Source: Ulva prolifera
Lineage: Eukaryota > Chlorophyta > Ulvophyceae > Ulvales > Ulvaceae
Assembly (NCBI GenBank): GCA_023078555.1
Contig: CM041196.1
Location: 11,860,985-11,924,984, forward strand
Direction of reading: 5' to 3'
DNA: 64,000 nucleotides
The first letter of the stretch is position 1. Every line of letters starts with the position of its first letter. A model generated the notes under the pieces. It did not search any database. It was not told the origin of the DNA and worked only from the letters and a program-made list of their open reading frames with translations. The translations under genes and the position numbers were made by a program. Positions 1 through 13,500 of the stretch are shown piece by piece.

Positions 1-2164
1 CACGGGAATCAGGGGCAGAGGTATTAATTGATTGTCATGCATGACTGTCATGCCTGAGGCCCGCGCACTGCCTCTCTCCAGAGACGACCGGCACAGAAGG
101 GGCGGAGAGTAGCCGCGCAGCGACACACCGGAGGCTGGAGGCACAGCACAGCTCAACCCCTGCCAATCCTATGGCCCGCATTGTGGTGCTTGGCAGTGCT
201 GCGGCATCGGTGGAACCGTGGCATGCACTCGTCACAGCGATCGTAGAGCATGCGCAAAGCAAAGCGCTGCATGCATGGGACGCGCACCGACGGTGCCGTC
301 GTGGCCGACGTCGATGACGAGCGACGTCTGGCGGCCGAGCGCGAACGATGCAAGCACGGGGTTCTTCGCGAGGAAGACGGCCGGGCTGCCGAAGGACTCG
401 AAGAGGCGCTCCACGATCTGCTCGCGCGCCGCCTTGGAGTAGAACGGCGGCTCGGCATACACCAGGGGGTGCTCCGCGGCCTCGCACCGCATGCGGCCTC
501 TGCGCACGGGGCCTCCGGTCAGCGGGAAGCAGGGACGCCTCACAACGCGTCCGTCACATGGACCTGGGCGAGCGCACGGCAGGGAAGACTGCCTGGTACC
601 GTCAGTGGTACAGAATCACACGCTCTGGTGCTTGAGAACCATCGCGTGAGCACGGGCCAGGGCATGGCAGAGCAGACTGCGGGATCCGGTCGGTGGCAAC
701 GAATCGTAAACTCCTGGGCGAGCGTACGGCAGCGTAGAGGGCGGGCTCACGTCAGTGGGAACGCGTCACAAGAGCTCGCTGTGGCGCAGATCAACAAAGC
801 AGGCTGCAACTGCCGGTCAATGAGGAGCAGCACCGTCGCCTGCCAGATCGCATAGCAAGCCCTGCTGATCAGGCTGCCACCAGCCACCAGGGAGCGCAAT
901 GGCCCGGGCCATCGCATGGCGTTGGGGAGCAGTGCTTGCTGTGGTGGCCGGGGGTGTAGCCATGATCAGCAGGGCTTGCTGTAGGGCCTGGCAGGCAGAT
1001 GTGCATCGGCAGCAGCGTCTGCGGATCGCTGCTGGCATGACAGCAAGCACAGCCTGTGGGTCATACGGTACACAAAGAGCAGCTCAAAGTTGTGTGGTTG
1101 GCAGGACTGGTACACGGCAGGGGAATGAGTGCGGGGGCAGGTCAGACAGGGGCACCGGTGAAAAATCACAGATCAAGGCAACATTCATGAACAGCAAACT
1201 GATAAACGTCGCATGGAGGATTGGCAGCAATGGATCGAGGTCGCCAGACCTGAGCAGCTGTGCCGGTGAAAGGCACCTGGACATGCACGCGAGCAAGAGA
1301 ATGATGTACATTTTGAGATGAAACGGAGGAGTGGCGATGAGGCACTGCACGATCGCGATCAGGTGCTGACATGATCAGCTGACATGATCAGTCCTAGATG
1401 TAACAGCTGAAAAACGCGTCAAGACGAGAAAGCCTTATCAATGACGTATTGGGATGGTCAATAGCACAGCAGCATACGGGCATACGGCTGCAGATATGTG
1501 GATCATCATCAGCACTGCTGTTGGACAGGGCTTTGTTCAGGTGAGACTAGCGAGAGCAGGAAATGCGCACATTAGGGCTTCATGTACAACGGTGTCCCAC
1601 AGGTCCCAGTCTGATACTATACCGTCTTTTATAGTGGGAAACACCTCCATGTGATCTGGAGGCTTGATGTGCGGATGGTTCAGCGCCCGCAGTCCCCGCT
1701 TTTGCCACGCCTTCTGCTCCGCAGGAGCTGCGCCTTCTCCACCAGCATTTGCTGATGTCGATGGAGGATCCACGTCCATCGGTGTCGCGCCCGCTCGCTT
1801 GTCCTCGGGGATCTCTCCCACGGTCTGTGTAGACACCAGGCATTCTGACCAATGAAGCATATATTGGGAACAGAACACCCATGCACTGCAATACATGCTA
1901 ATAAAATTGCATATTGTGCACTTCCTGAAACATCAGCGGTCATGGGTGCCGACCAGATGGATCGCACCGTCCCGAAGACAACACGCGGAGTGTCTTCTCC
2001 AGCGTAGCCAGCTTTGCACTGATACGCGCCCATGTCAAGCACCACCGCATTGACCTCATCTGCAAGAAATATATGATAGTTTCAACATGCTGAACGCAGA
2101 GTCCGACCTGAGTGTACATCGCGGCTCCACTACACGCACCTCCACCATAGATCGGAGCAGCCAT
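1..2164 (-). CDS. ARP4: Nuclear actin-related protein 4 (5' part, runs off the left edge)
   Basis: ARP4 is an actin-fold subunit of chromatin complexes (SWR1, INO80, NuA4 in other eukaryotes). Four exons join in phase: 2164-2140, 2059-1968, 1824-1571 and 499-288. The start is the ATG at 2164, giving MAAPIYGGDEVNAVVLDMG, which matches the plant ARP4 N-terminus (YGGDEV...DLGS). The actin-like phosphate loop follows (GAYQCKAGYAGEDTPR). A variable acidic/Ala-rich insert rich in MDVD comes next, as in ARP4. Then come DHMEVFPTIKDGIVSDWDLW and HPLVYAEPPF...AREQIVERLFE, the conserved actin subdomain segments. The fourth exon ends at SLVIDVGHDGTV, where actins bind nucleotide phosphate; Gly-Gly of actin is replaced by Gly-His here. 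All four donors are GTGCG. The intron 1570-500 is about 1.1 kb. Remaining exons must lie left of position 1; nothing from 287 to 1 could be recognised as coding. Confidence 0.9.
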
Positions 2165-4553
2165 GATCAAACAGAGCAGTCACAACCAGCCGCTGCCAAA
2201 ACAAGAAATCGTTACGATGGCATACAGACGCTCTGCATGTCCACGGCGCACGGCGGAACCTCAAAACGAACAGTTCCTATAAGTAGCGACCGCATACGCG
2301 TCCGGTGACGCCAAGCATGCATCATACAAACGATGAGGTCATTGTTCAATTTCTGACCAGGCTATCTGCTGCGTTCTTGACTTCGCACATCGCCCGGCAG
2401 GTATCGCCCAGATCGCCCATGTAGACACGCTCGTCATGTCCTGACCGAGGAACGAGGGGGATTGGTAGCGCCAATACCGGAAGGATAGCTCCGCAGCAAA
2501 TGAGCCCATCCGTCCTGATAAACACAAGAGGTTGCAAGCATCCAGTATTGACGCATCGAGCCTGGCTGCGTGGCCAGTTCAGCAAGGACGCTCCCTGTTC
2601 ATACCCCTTACTGTCCTTCGTCGCAAGCACTTCAAAAGCTTCAGGCATATGTATCAAATCCTGATGCAGTGATCACACACGTGCATGACCATGGCGTGAG
2701 CACTTGTGCACACTTGCTGAACTTGGTCAAGGCGTCCACATCTTGCTCCGGGGCTCCATGCAGTATCACCAGACCAAGCTGTGCTACTGTTGTTTATATG
2801 AACCTGCATATATCTCCACAGTCAAGGTGCTCATGGTGAGGGCACAGGCCTGTATGCGTCGTCTCGCTCTAGACATCTTGCTGCATGCTCCGAGAGGCAG
2901 GCGTGATACCTGATGCTGGCCAATTAGTTTCCGCAGAATTGATCTGTTAGTGGGACACTGCCATGCACATTTGCCGGTATCACGCCACAGTATGTTCTGC
3001 ATGTGGTCCTCATACCGGGACCTGTCTGGGTCAGCTAATATTGTGTATATCATGCAAGTTCAGTCCAGTTCATTTTGAAGACCAGCAGCCGTCATCTACA
3101 GCTGATACGAAAGCATTCGTACATGGCCCAGGTGCCCGTTTGAGGACACAGCTGCCGCGAAGAGACCGCAACTATCTGAAGCATGGCCACTGAAGTTGCC
3201 ATGCCTGCCATTGCGGATCAACTCAAAACTCACGGTGCACATGCTCCACTCTGCCTGCAGGAGATTCTCAAACCTACTATTGTGCAATGCTATCATATAA
3301 ACCCGGTGGACTTGGCAGATGAGAGATGCAGCCCATGCAATACTAGCTCCCCTCTTTGCCCAGTTGCGAGTGCCTCCACACCAAATTATGCATTTGCACT
3401 GGCTGATCCTGCTCTAATAAAATGGCCGTGAAAAATTCTGGATGAACAGGTGCCCAACTTACAACATAATGTATTGGTACCCGTTAGCCTTGACTTGGTC
3501 AACCCCAGGTTTCTCAAGTTGCAGGTGCCAGCGCTTTGTCACTGGCATTCAAGACCGCATCTGCTCTGATGCTTTCCAATGTACAGACTCCCAATGGACA
3601 TATTCAGCATACCACAACGCACACGTACCTATACGCCTGAGACACCAGTGCTTTCAGGCGCTCGTGACAGGCCCAAGCCAGCACTGCTGTGTCAAACAAT
3701 GCAATTGCAGGACCGCAGCCCCTGACCAAAACCAAACAGTTGCGGTCTCATTGGCAGACCATCGACACCGCTCACCGATCAGCCCGGATCTCTCGACTCG
3801 ATCCGGTCCTATGGCATGATCTTGACAGCGCACCGGCACCCAAGCCACTGCAGACTATGCCGCCCAATTCTCACATCACCCCAGCCGTGTCCGCACAGAC
3901 AAACGCCGCGGCCTGTCCACACATGCATGCACACGCCTGTGTGTCAAACACGCGCCGACACATTGCTGCAAGAAAATACATCTCACTTTTTCATCTCATC
4001 AACACTATCACACCGTCCATAGCAGCCATTCTGAACAGGAGCTACGCATGTGGGAAAAATCCGCTGCGGCCAAAGCCAGGTTGCAGCACATCTGCCGGTG
4101 AGGACAGACAGACACAGTGCACGCAATCACAGCCCCTCTTTCTAAAATGTCTCAGCTGCGTCGATGCATGCACCCTCCATGCCAGCGTGCACGGCTCGGC
4201 CCCCAGCTACCACTGCTGGTGACCTCAGCGCATTGCCACAGCCATGCGCGCATATCGGATGCGGTTGCCAGCACTGGTCGCCGACGCAGGCGCAGCCCCT
4301 CCCTGTGAAGCTCGCACCGCACCGAATCATCGTTAACATGCGCGCTCTCGGCGGAAGCTGGCGGAACGGGCCGGACCTGACGCACAAGAGGCTAGCCGGA
4401 GCTCCCTCACATCGGCACTCCAGCAAAGCCGCACACATCCCCCGGACCATGGACCGGGCGCACCTAAGCCAACGACCCACCGCAGTTGCACCTGTGGACA
4501 CGTGCAGCGCCGGTGGGGCAGGTTTGTGCCATGACGGGGCAGCTCGCCCCGCA
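2165..4553. other. Stretch between ARP4 and the helicase; weak minus-strand coding signal
   Basis: No gene could be assembled. Minus-strand fragments look protein-like: LGLVILHGAPEQDVDALTKF near 2780-2715, and a 103-residue open frame at 2657-2346 ending ERVYMGDLGDTCRAMCEVKN. The second is faintly like the helical region of CorA-type Mg transporters, too weakly to name. The fragments may be exons of a small gene transcribed leftward just upstream of ARP4, or chance open frames. The region also contains the presumed ARP4 promoter and the 3' flank of the helicase gene. Confidence 0.3.
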
Positions 4554-7500
4554 TCATCGCTCGCGATTTTGGGTGCCCTGTGGACCAGCACTACTTCCAC
4601 CACCCTGACCCCCACGCCCGCGTCTGCCGCGCTGCGTACGCCGGCCCCTACCCCGGCCCCCTTGCGACCCACCTCCGCCAGCGCAATCGCCTGCAACGGG
4701 AGGTGGGCCCCTGTAGCCACCCCCGCCGGCCATTGGCGGCGGTGGCGGGGGCCGGGCACCACCGTGCTGGCCGCCGCGGCCGCTTCGGCCACCGTGCCGC
4801 GGTGGCCCGCCAGGTTGAGCTGGGGATCCGCCGCCATAGCTAGGTGGTCCGCGGTTGTGGCGCCCTTGACTGCCCCTGCAGGTGTCACAGAGACGTGATG
4901 GCACATGCGTGTTGTGCATGCAGTTGCTGAGCTCCCGCTAGCGGCGCCAGTGAGCCGCCTCGGAACAATCTGGACCACAACTGCTGAATGGGTGTCATCA
5001 AATTGGCAGTTTCATGCGCACATGACATGCTGTATTTGCAGAATTAACGTCGCAGCCAACGCACTCGACGCATCCAGTGCATTACAAACAGCTGTTGCAA
5101 ACTTTTCAATACCTCAATGCTGCAGGCTCGTTTGCGCCCTGCGCGCAACAAGAAACATGACACATCAACAAGAGCGCGCAATCATCGCAATCAAAGAAAG
5201 CTATCGCAGAAGCAGGTGTGGTCGCAGCTGCATGGAATGTCACTGCGCAATACTGGAGTGGCCACGCACCGGCCACGCACGCGCCGCTCGGTACCTGCAT
5301 CCTGGTCGGCGGCGCCCTCCTCCGCAAACAGAAACGCCGCCGCCGATACGGCGTCCTGCAGGCGCAGCGGGAAATGCCGGAAGCCGCGCTGGCAGCAGTG
5401 CGCGAAGGCCTCGTGCAGGCGCAGGCGCAGGCACGCGATGCCCCGCAGCGTCGGCTCATCGGAGACGCGCCACCGCAGCCACCTGCACCCGTCCATGCCG
5501 CCTTAAAATTAAAAGAATATAAGGTGTCAGTTAAAATAGAATGGCTCTACCGAACAGGCCTCAATGGAGCGGGCGACTGCTGTACGCTCGCGCTCAACTG
5601 ATGGAACCCATTCGCGACGAGTACAGCGGACTGCCCTGAAAAGCAGCGTCTCACAGCCTCAGCCTCAGCCGAACGGCGTCTATCTGCGGAGTGAATCTGT
5701 AGGTCGTGATCCACTGCATGTCAGGTATCACTGCATGTGAGGTATCAATGCATGTGAGGTATCACTGCATGTGAGGTATCACTGCATGTGAGGTATCACT
5801 GGCTGGACACATGGCACACAAGCCATGCCGGTCCAGCCGAACGCGAGCCAGGTCACTGGAGGGCAACCTTCACAGCATCGCTTCACCATGCTGTTGGCAC
5901 CCAAGAGCACACGAACAGTCTAGTATGCAGGAGCACCCAGGCCGCAGCGGCGCCGCACCCGTCCACCATCGCCATGTGGACAACGCCGCCGCCATCGGCA
6001 TGCATGGGCGCGTCCCCGTCGTCGTCCTCGCTGCCGCTGTCGCTGCTCGCGGCCTCGACGGTGGCGGCGGTGAGGCGCGAGGCGATGAGGATGATGGGCA
6101 GGTCCGGGGCACACGTCGCCGCCTGCACCGTCAGCCCCCCGCCCTCCCCTACACGCAAATGAGTCCACATGAAAAGAGCCTGGGGCAGCGCACGGCAGAG
6201 CGCCAGAACATGCCACATGGCGATGTATCGAAAGCAGTAACGCTTCGGCGAATGTCACAGGATTTGCAGCGTTCCACACACCCGCACACACCGCAGATGT
6301 CTGTGCCTGCAGGCTTACAGCAAGGCCGGGACCGCGGGCATGCGGGGAGGGGGTATGTGTCACAACAACCTCAATAATGCATGCAGCACTGCAGGAACAG
6401 CATGCAGCAGAGCTACATGAGCATCGTCACAGTTCACTCACGCCACACCCTGCATCCCTCAGCCGCTGCTTTCAAACATGTTGAAGGGAGGGGAGCCGGA
6501 CCTCGCGTGACCTCTTCGTACGCGACCAGATGCGTCGGCACGCCCCGCGGCCCAAAGCGCACCTCCGCCGCTCCGGTGCCGAGTGCCGACGAGGGCGCCG
6601 TGGACACGACCTCGGCCTTGCGCGTCCGCATTGTCAGCCCCTGCCGGCGGCGGCCGCCGGCGGAGCGGTCGGTGCGGTCCACCTCCGCGACCAGCGGGTA
6701 CAGCCCGCACGCCTGCATGGTGGCAGCACACCGTTGAGCCATCGGATCTGCCTCCGTTGAGGCGGGAAGGGTGATCATCATATATATAAGCAGCCACGCT
6801 GAGCAGTGCTCAGAGGGCAGAGGCACAAAACAAAAAAACAGTGCATCCACTAAGGGAGGTATGCAACCTCCACAAGCAGCCACATGCATGGGTGTGTTGG
6901 TGTGTACTATATACATATTTCTCATAGTTCTAGATATCATAGTCCTCGGGTTACAGACCCGAACATTGCTGTGGTGTAGATCTACAGTGGCCCATTGATC
7001 GCCTGGTGGTGAAGTTCATTGGGTGCAGTTGCGACAAGACGACCTGCTGATGCCAATGTATCTCATGTGTCGTCCGCAGCTCTGTGGCTACGCCTGTCAT
7101 GCTTCGCAGAAGCAGCAAGGCTCTCCGCCCCAGCCACCATTTCACAGCGCCAGCCCCTGCGCCCGCTACCTCACGTCGCCGGCAGGAAAGCTTCAGCAGT
7201 CACTGCTGCAGACGGCATCAGACGGTGCCATTGGGCCTCTGCATTCAACGCAACATATACGCAATCAGCTGCGGTACCAGAGTCCACAGGTGTCTTACCA
7301 GCACGGAGCGCAGAATTCCGATATCCCCCGCATTCTCCGACAACGCGCCGACGTCCCCATCCTCGATCAGCCCCTGCGACCGCAGCTGCCGAAGGATCTG
7401 GCCGCGCATGCGCCCGAGCATCGCCATTGTCGCCGGCGACAGGAAGTTGCGCGACGCGAAGCCGTGCTGCGCGCCAGGGGGCAGCGCGGACCACTCTGCA

Positions 7501-10500
7501 AAGACGCGCACGAGCACGAGGTGGTCAGAGGCGGCGCCAGAGGTGGAGGCGAACTGCTGCTTGGTCGCATTGAGACGCTTTCGGCCATCGTCGCCGAGCG
7601 GGATGACCCAGGGACTCCTGCAGAGCGGCATTGCAGTGTTGCATGACATTCATACATGCATATAAAAGTGGTTTCCCCCTTCGGCACGTGCCCCCATTCA
7701 TTCGGATTTGTCAATGACCTCTCCAGGGTACAACTAAGCAGATCCAGATTTGCTATACTTTATAATACATCGCAATGGCTGTGTGGTGCTTGCAGCCGTT
7801 GTCGCCCAGCGAGCTGATCCAGGGACTCCTGCAGATCAAAATTTGCGGCACTGGGTCGCGTTGCAGCTGCTATGTACCCGATGTCTGTGGTACAAGATAG
7901 ATGCCCCTCATCGCCGCAAATCGTGGCACCGCTGGACACACCCGATTGTTGTGGCTGATTGCGCCGCAGCTGATGACAACCTCCAGTGGGATACTCGACT
8001 CCACAGTGTTGGCCACCGCAATGAATTAGGTAGCACATCGCCAAAGCACAAACGTACCTGAGCTGTTTAGACATGGCTTGCTCCGAGGCAAACCAGTCTT
8101 ACGATCGCGTTTGCACAGACAACAAGGCGACAACTCACGACACCAACCAGACGAGCCTGTTTACAAAGAAGGTCCATATCTGTTGTGACAGTAACTCGGC
8201 AGTCCCGGCACAGTTCACAGAACTCAGTGTGGCCAAAGATGCGTTCGAGGGTGGCAGTGCTGGCCGCGATCGCTTTTTGGCATGTGCGTTGCACTCATCA
8301 ACCCGAGAGGATACGAAACGCCTGCCACCACAACTGCCATCTCGGCGCCAGGAGACGCACCGGTACGACATCGCGCACGCGACCGTGATCACCGGCTCCA
8401 GGCACCGGAACAGCAGGCCGTAGAGGATGAGCTTGCCGAGCTGCGGTGGCAGCGGCAGCGCCGCGAGGTGGCGGCCGAGCGTCGTGAGCTCCTCGCCCGG
8501 CGTCAGCGCGCCGATGTCCTGCAGCAGCTGCACCGCGAGGTCTGCGGCCTGCGGCAGCGGCGGCTCGGGGGCCTTGGCGAGGAAGGCGGCGAGGGGGGAG
8601 CTCACGCCGGGGTCGACGAGACGGGCGACGAGGCAGAGCTCCTCCAGGGGGCACCGCTGCAGCTCGGGAAGCTGGTGCTCCTGCAAAACATGCTGTGCAG
8701 ATGTCACATCGCATGGCACAGATGTGCACCGGCAGAGCAGGTGCGGAGAAATCTGTGGCGTGGAAAGTACGTATAAACCTAGACACTTTTCTTGAAGTTT
8801 AGGACGGCGGAGGTATTGTCTGGGTGAGCAGGGACGGGCAGTGCGATGCTGCACCGCAGCTCAAGGGCACCACCCACTTCACAAGAGGAGCCGATGCTCC
8901 TATCTAGCAAAGGAATGTGATGCATCGAGGCTGAGCTCTACCAGAGAGAATACGAAACAGCTAAATATATGTGGGCGGTGAGGGTTCCGTCCGAATTCCC
9001 ACATGAGCTGCAACCCACTGACCAGAGGCAACCCGCACATGACCAAAACCGGCAGCCCTCGGCAAGAAGCGCACCTGGAAACTCGCCGCGCGCTGGTGGG
9101 AGTACATGTGGAACGCGACGCCGGTGCGGGTACGCCCCGCGCGGCCCCGCCGCTGCCGCTCGTTCGCCTTGCTGATCCACGTCGTCTGCAGCGTCGACAC
9201 GCCGGAGTACGGGTCGAAGCGCTTCTCCTTCGCGCGGCCGCTGTTGATGATGCACACGACGCCATCGATCGTGACCGCCGTCTCGGCGACGTTCGTCGCG
9301 AGGATGAGCTTCCGCCGCCCGGGCGTCTCCTGCATTTCACAATAGCACATGAGGATTCCACTAGGATCCTGTGGGATGAGGGTCACACGGTGTAGCTGTG
9401 TGGTGTGACCATGGAGGGAATGTCGCAGAGTGTAAAGTAAAGTAAATATAAATTTACTGAGCCGCATCCTATTGGACATTGACAACTCCGAGTTAGTTTT
9501 AGTTAACGGGACCACATATGCCGAAGGGGTAACCCACCTGGAAAACCCCCTCAGACGACTGTGCGCAACTCACAGGGCCTCCTCCTGTGCTAAGCGAGGT
9601 GGTCACGTACGGCCGTTTCGATTCCCCAAAGCGCACGCAGAATCGAACCCACGACCTCCTGAAACGGAGGGGGCAGTGTGTGTCAGCTGCTGGGGTACAC
9701 TACAGATGCAGCCTTCGGCACTCGTGGTGACAATGACAAAGCACGCCATGGATGGGGTGGCATGCAGTCAGGCATGATAAGGACAGCTTGTCGCGGTGTG
9801 ACATGACATGCAATTGTCATATGCCCGAAACGCAGCATGCGAGCTCAAGCTGGTCCGCCAGTTCCATCTGGCCTGCTGAGGAATGGCTTTGCTTAGTGGT
9901 CAGCCACAAAATGATGCATCGGTGAACCAGACAATATCGTAGAAAAACCATCACAGCCCCATAGATTTGCCATGGCTCAAGGCCTGGCTGAGCCGCTTCA
10001 TGGGTCAGCACACATAGCCACGCAAGGCAACTGGCAGCGCTGTGGTGGTGTTCTTCGACTGTGCTGCGGGCCGGCGTGGTTCCTGCTATGCTACCTGCCT
10101 CTCCACTTCCATCGTTGTAATACACAGCAACGCATGGCAGGTGTAGCACAGCCATCGGCCGTGCTGTACCGTGCTACAGAAGAGTGAGTTGGTCAAGACG
10201 TGGAAGACCCACCTGGAAGACCCGCTTCTGCTCCTCCGGTGCAATCTGGCTGTGCAGGGGCAGGACCATGTAGAACGAGGACCGGAACGGCGACGAGCCC
10301 GCCTCGAGGCTCTCCTTGAGAGTCGAGATCTCGTCCCAGCCGGGCAGGAACACGAGCACGTCCCCCGCAACAGCCTGCATGCGAATACACAAAGCGCTGC
10401 GGTGTGGGTTCGTGCTCACCTGGCCTTGATGGGGGGATTCAGTGCGTTCAAACGGCATCTACAGGAAACAGAACAGACTCGGACTGGGAGCCTCATCAAC

Positions 10501-13500
10501 AGCACGATCTGCATGCATTCGCGCCCGCCCCGCCTGTTGATATCTCTGCGTACACATGGGCAAAGTGTACAGCCCAGGCACGGTGGCGGTATGCACCTTC
10601 GTACACATGGGCAAAGTGTACAGCCCAGGCACGGTGGCGGTATGCACCTTCGGTAGACGATGACCTGAATCATCGATGCACAGCACCCTGCAGTTGCACA
10701 TATCTGGCCTCTCAGGAGCAGCTACCGCTGCGCGCAACATGGACGATGCAGCACACTAAGCATGGACAGCCGAAACATGTCATCGCGCGTACAGTCCACA
10801 GGGATGTTGTCTACGCTACAAGCAAGCAGCAGATGCAGGCCCGCACGTCGCCCCCGGAATGCTCCCCGACCGCATACAGGTACCGCAGCAGGGCCTCGAT
10901 CAGGCGCAAGTCCACGCGGTCCTGGTTCGTCGCCGCCTGGTATGCCGCCAGCGCCGCCGACGCCGCCGCGCCCTCCTCCACCTCCGCCTCCTGCGCCGCA
11001 TGATCCCGCAGCGCCTCCGCCGCCGCCGCCGCGGCTCCCCCGCTCCGCGTCGCCCAGTCCAGTGCCGTCATCCCCTTGTTCGCGCGCACCGAGGCGTCCG
11101 CGCCGAGCCGGAGCAGCGCCGAGACGGTGTCGCTGCGGCCACGCGCCGCGGCGACCATGAGCGCTGTCGCGCCGGTTTCGGGGTGCTGGGTGTCTACGAG
11201 AGGAAACTTGCCGTCGGGGGTGGCGTGCGCGGTGGCGGTGTCTAGGAGCGTGGCGAACGCGGCGTCGCTGTTCTCCGCAAGAGCGCTGTAGATGGCGGCG
11301 TGCACAGCGGCCTTTGCAGCGGCGGGGACCTGCAAGTACGCGCGATCTTGTCACTACGCAACTTGCTCGATGGCAGCAAAACAATGACATGATACGAACA
11401 TTGGAGCACAGGCGGTTGCCGCCTGGAAGAGGCGGCGCGCTGCCTTGTGGCACCTCCCGGTGGGAAATGCTGCGAAGAAAGGGATGGGATAGTGTGGTGG
11501 AAAGCAAGCGGAGCGAGTGGTGATCGTGATTGCATGGTATCATATGTCAACACTACAGCGCTGCAGGGGCGCAATGACTACCCCCTTGTAGGCCGTGCCG
11601 CACACAATTCGACCCCATGGAATGTGCAGAATTAGGTGGCAGTTGTGTCGTGTATACTTTGGCTAACACACTGCCGGCAGGGACCCCAGAGCGATGGCCA
11701 GGTGGCAGAATATATTCCATGCAGTAATCGGATGCCGCAGTGGACCAGCAGTCGCAACGCAGATCGCGCTCACGGCAGAAGCAACAGGCCGGGCTGACGG
11801 TCATCACACAGCACAAAGTCTGATGTGGTGCGCGGCCACAAAACGGCGCGCGTTCTTGTATATCGTCCCACGGCACAGAGCAAGAGAGGGTGGCAAAGTT
11901 CAGAGCAAAGCAAAGCAGCAGTGGCGGCAAAGACGCCTCGGTGGCCAATGCGCAACACACATTTGGCGGCGGCTGTGGGCCTCGGCGGCGGCCATTGCCA
12001 TTGATGCTGGCGCCATTCGTCATGCCCAGCAGCTGCAGGACGTCCTCGAGGTAGTAGTCTTGCACCTCATAGGTGAACCCTGGCACCCGGATCACCTGGC
12101 AGCCCCCGAAGTATCTGCAAACTGTACATCTTGCAGATCCACCCCCCTAGCCACCATGCTGCAGCTCAGCGCTGCAACGCTCAGCACCCCGGTGCAGGGC
12201 CACGCAGCAGGAAATGAATCTCCACGGGATCGGGAACATCACAATCACACACGCTCTCCAGATTCATCACACATCGACCACAGCACTCTGCAGACAATCA
12301 ACTTCGGACACAGAGACCACAGACATCAATATGTTCTCGATGCACCGGTCCGGTGTCGCACAGCCAGAGGACAGCGAGACGTGCTCGTCCACAGGCGCAG
12401 CTGTCTACGCATACTGAGGTGGCGGCGAGGCAGGGCGTACCCAGAAAACAATGAGATTTGCGGGGTTGCGCTCATGAGCACTACGCGCAGGTCCGGCCGC
12501 TGCGGGAGGAGGTCCCGCAGCAGGATGAGCGCGAAGTCGCTGTTGCGGTCCCGCTCATGCACCTCGTCGACGACGACGTGCGTCACCCCCGCGAGCGCGT
12601 CCTTGTCTGACAGGGCCTTCAGAAGTACACCTGTAGTCACACGCGATCAGCTGTGATGGAACGCGTTCCAGGCCTGACGCGCAACACCACACGTACAACA
12701 CGTAGTGAGCTGAGGTACACACGGGAGGCGGTTTCAACTGCCGGGAAAACCATGCACGCGCGTTTGCGTCCGTGCGGGGTCGTGCACCGGAATTTGCAGA
12801 TACTCAGCGCGCCTCGGCCTCACTTTGTTCCCCCAAAACCCACCTCTTAATATGGCAGGCAGCGGCGCAGCGCTGCGCACACACTCTCCGGCACAGGGCG
12901 CTACAGGCGAACGAGCTCCGAAAGGGTTGTTAAGGCTGAAGACACTACAATCACGCTCGCTCACGATCCCGCCGTCAGAGCAGACGCCGCCGCACCTGTC
13001 GTGACAAACATGAGCGCACTGCGCGTCCTGGGCGCGGACGCGTCTCCGGGCATGGATCGCGTGGCCGCCCGACAGTACGACGCGCCCCCCGCGCTCTGTC
13101 GCGACAGCCGCCCCCACAACTTAGGATACGGTGGACAGCGATTGATTACTAAGCGCACACAGCGTAGCAGGAGGACACTACCATCTCAATCACTCACTCG
13201 CGGTCTCATTCTCAGAGCAGGCGCCGCCGCACCTGTCGTGACAAACATGAGTGCACTGTTCGGCCCGGCCACGGATTCAAGCCGGATTGCGTAACCGACC
13301 GACGCGCCGACGCCCTCCCCGCGCTCAGCCGCGACGCGCGCCGCCACAGTCACCGCCGAGATGCGGCGCGGCTGGCTGCACAGGATGCGGCAGGGCCGGC
13401 CGGCGGCGGCCTCCGCCTCGAGGATGTACTGCGGCACCTGCGTCGTCTTGCCGCAGCCGGTCTCACCGGCGACGATAATCACCTGCTGCCGCTGCAGCGT

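Noticed and set aside
2346-2657. CorA-type magnesium transporter fragment
   Set aside because: Resemblance is limited to about 25 residues, and the membrane part with the GMN motif is absent.
4142-4978. 278-codon minus-strand open frame over the helicase tail
   Set aside because: It is the shadow of the RGG-tail frame, which is the one that keeps splice phase and RGG composition.
9470-9720. Functional tRNA gene
   Set aside because: Only anticodon- and T-arm-like parts are visible; no D-arm or paired acceptor stem.
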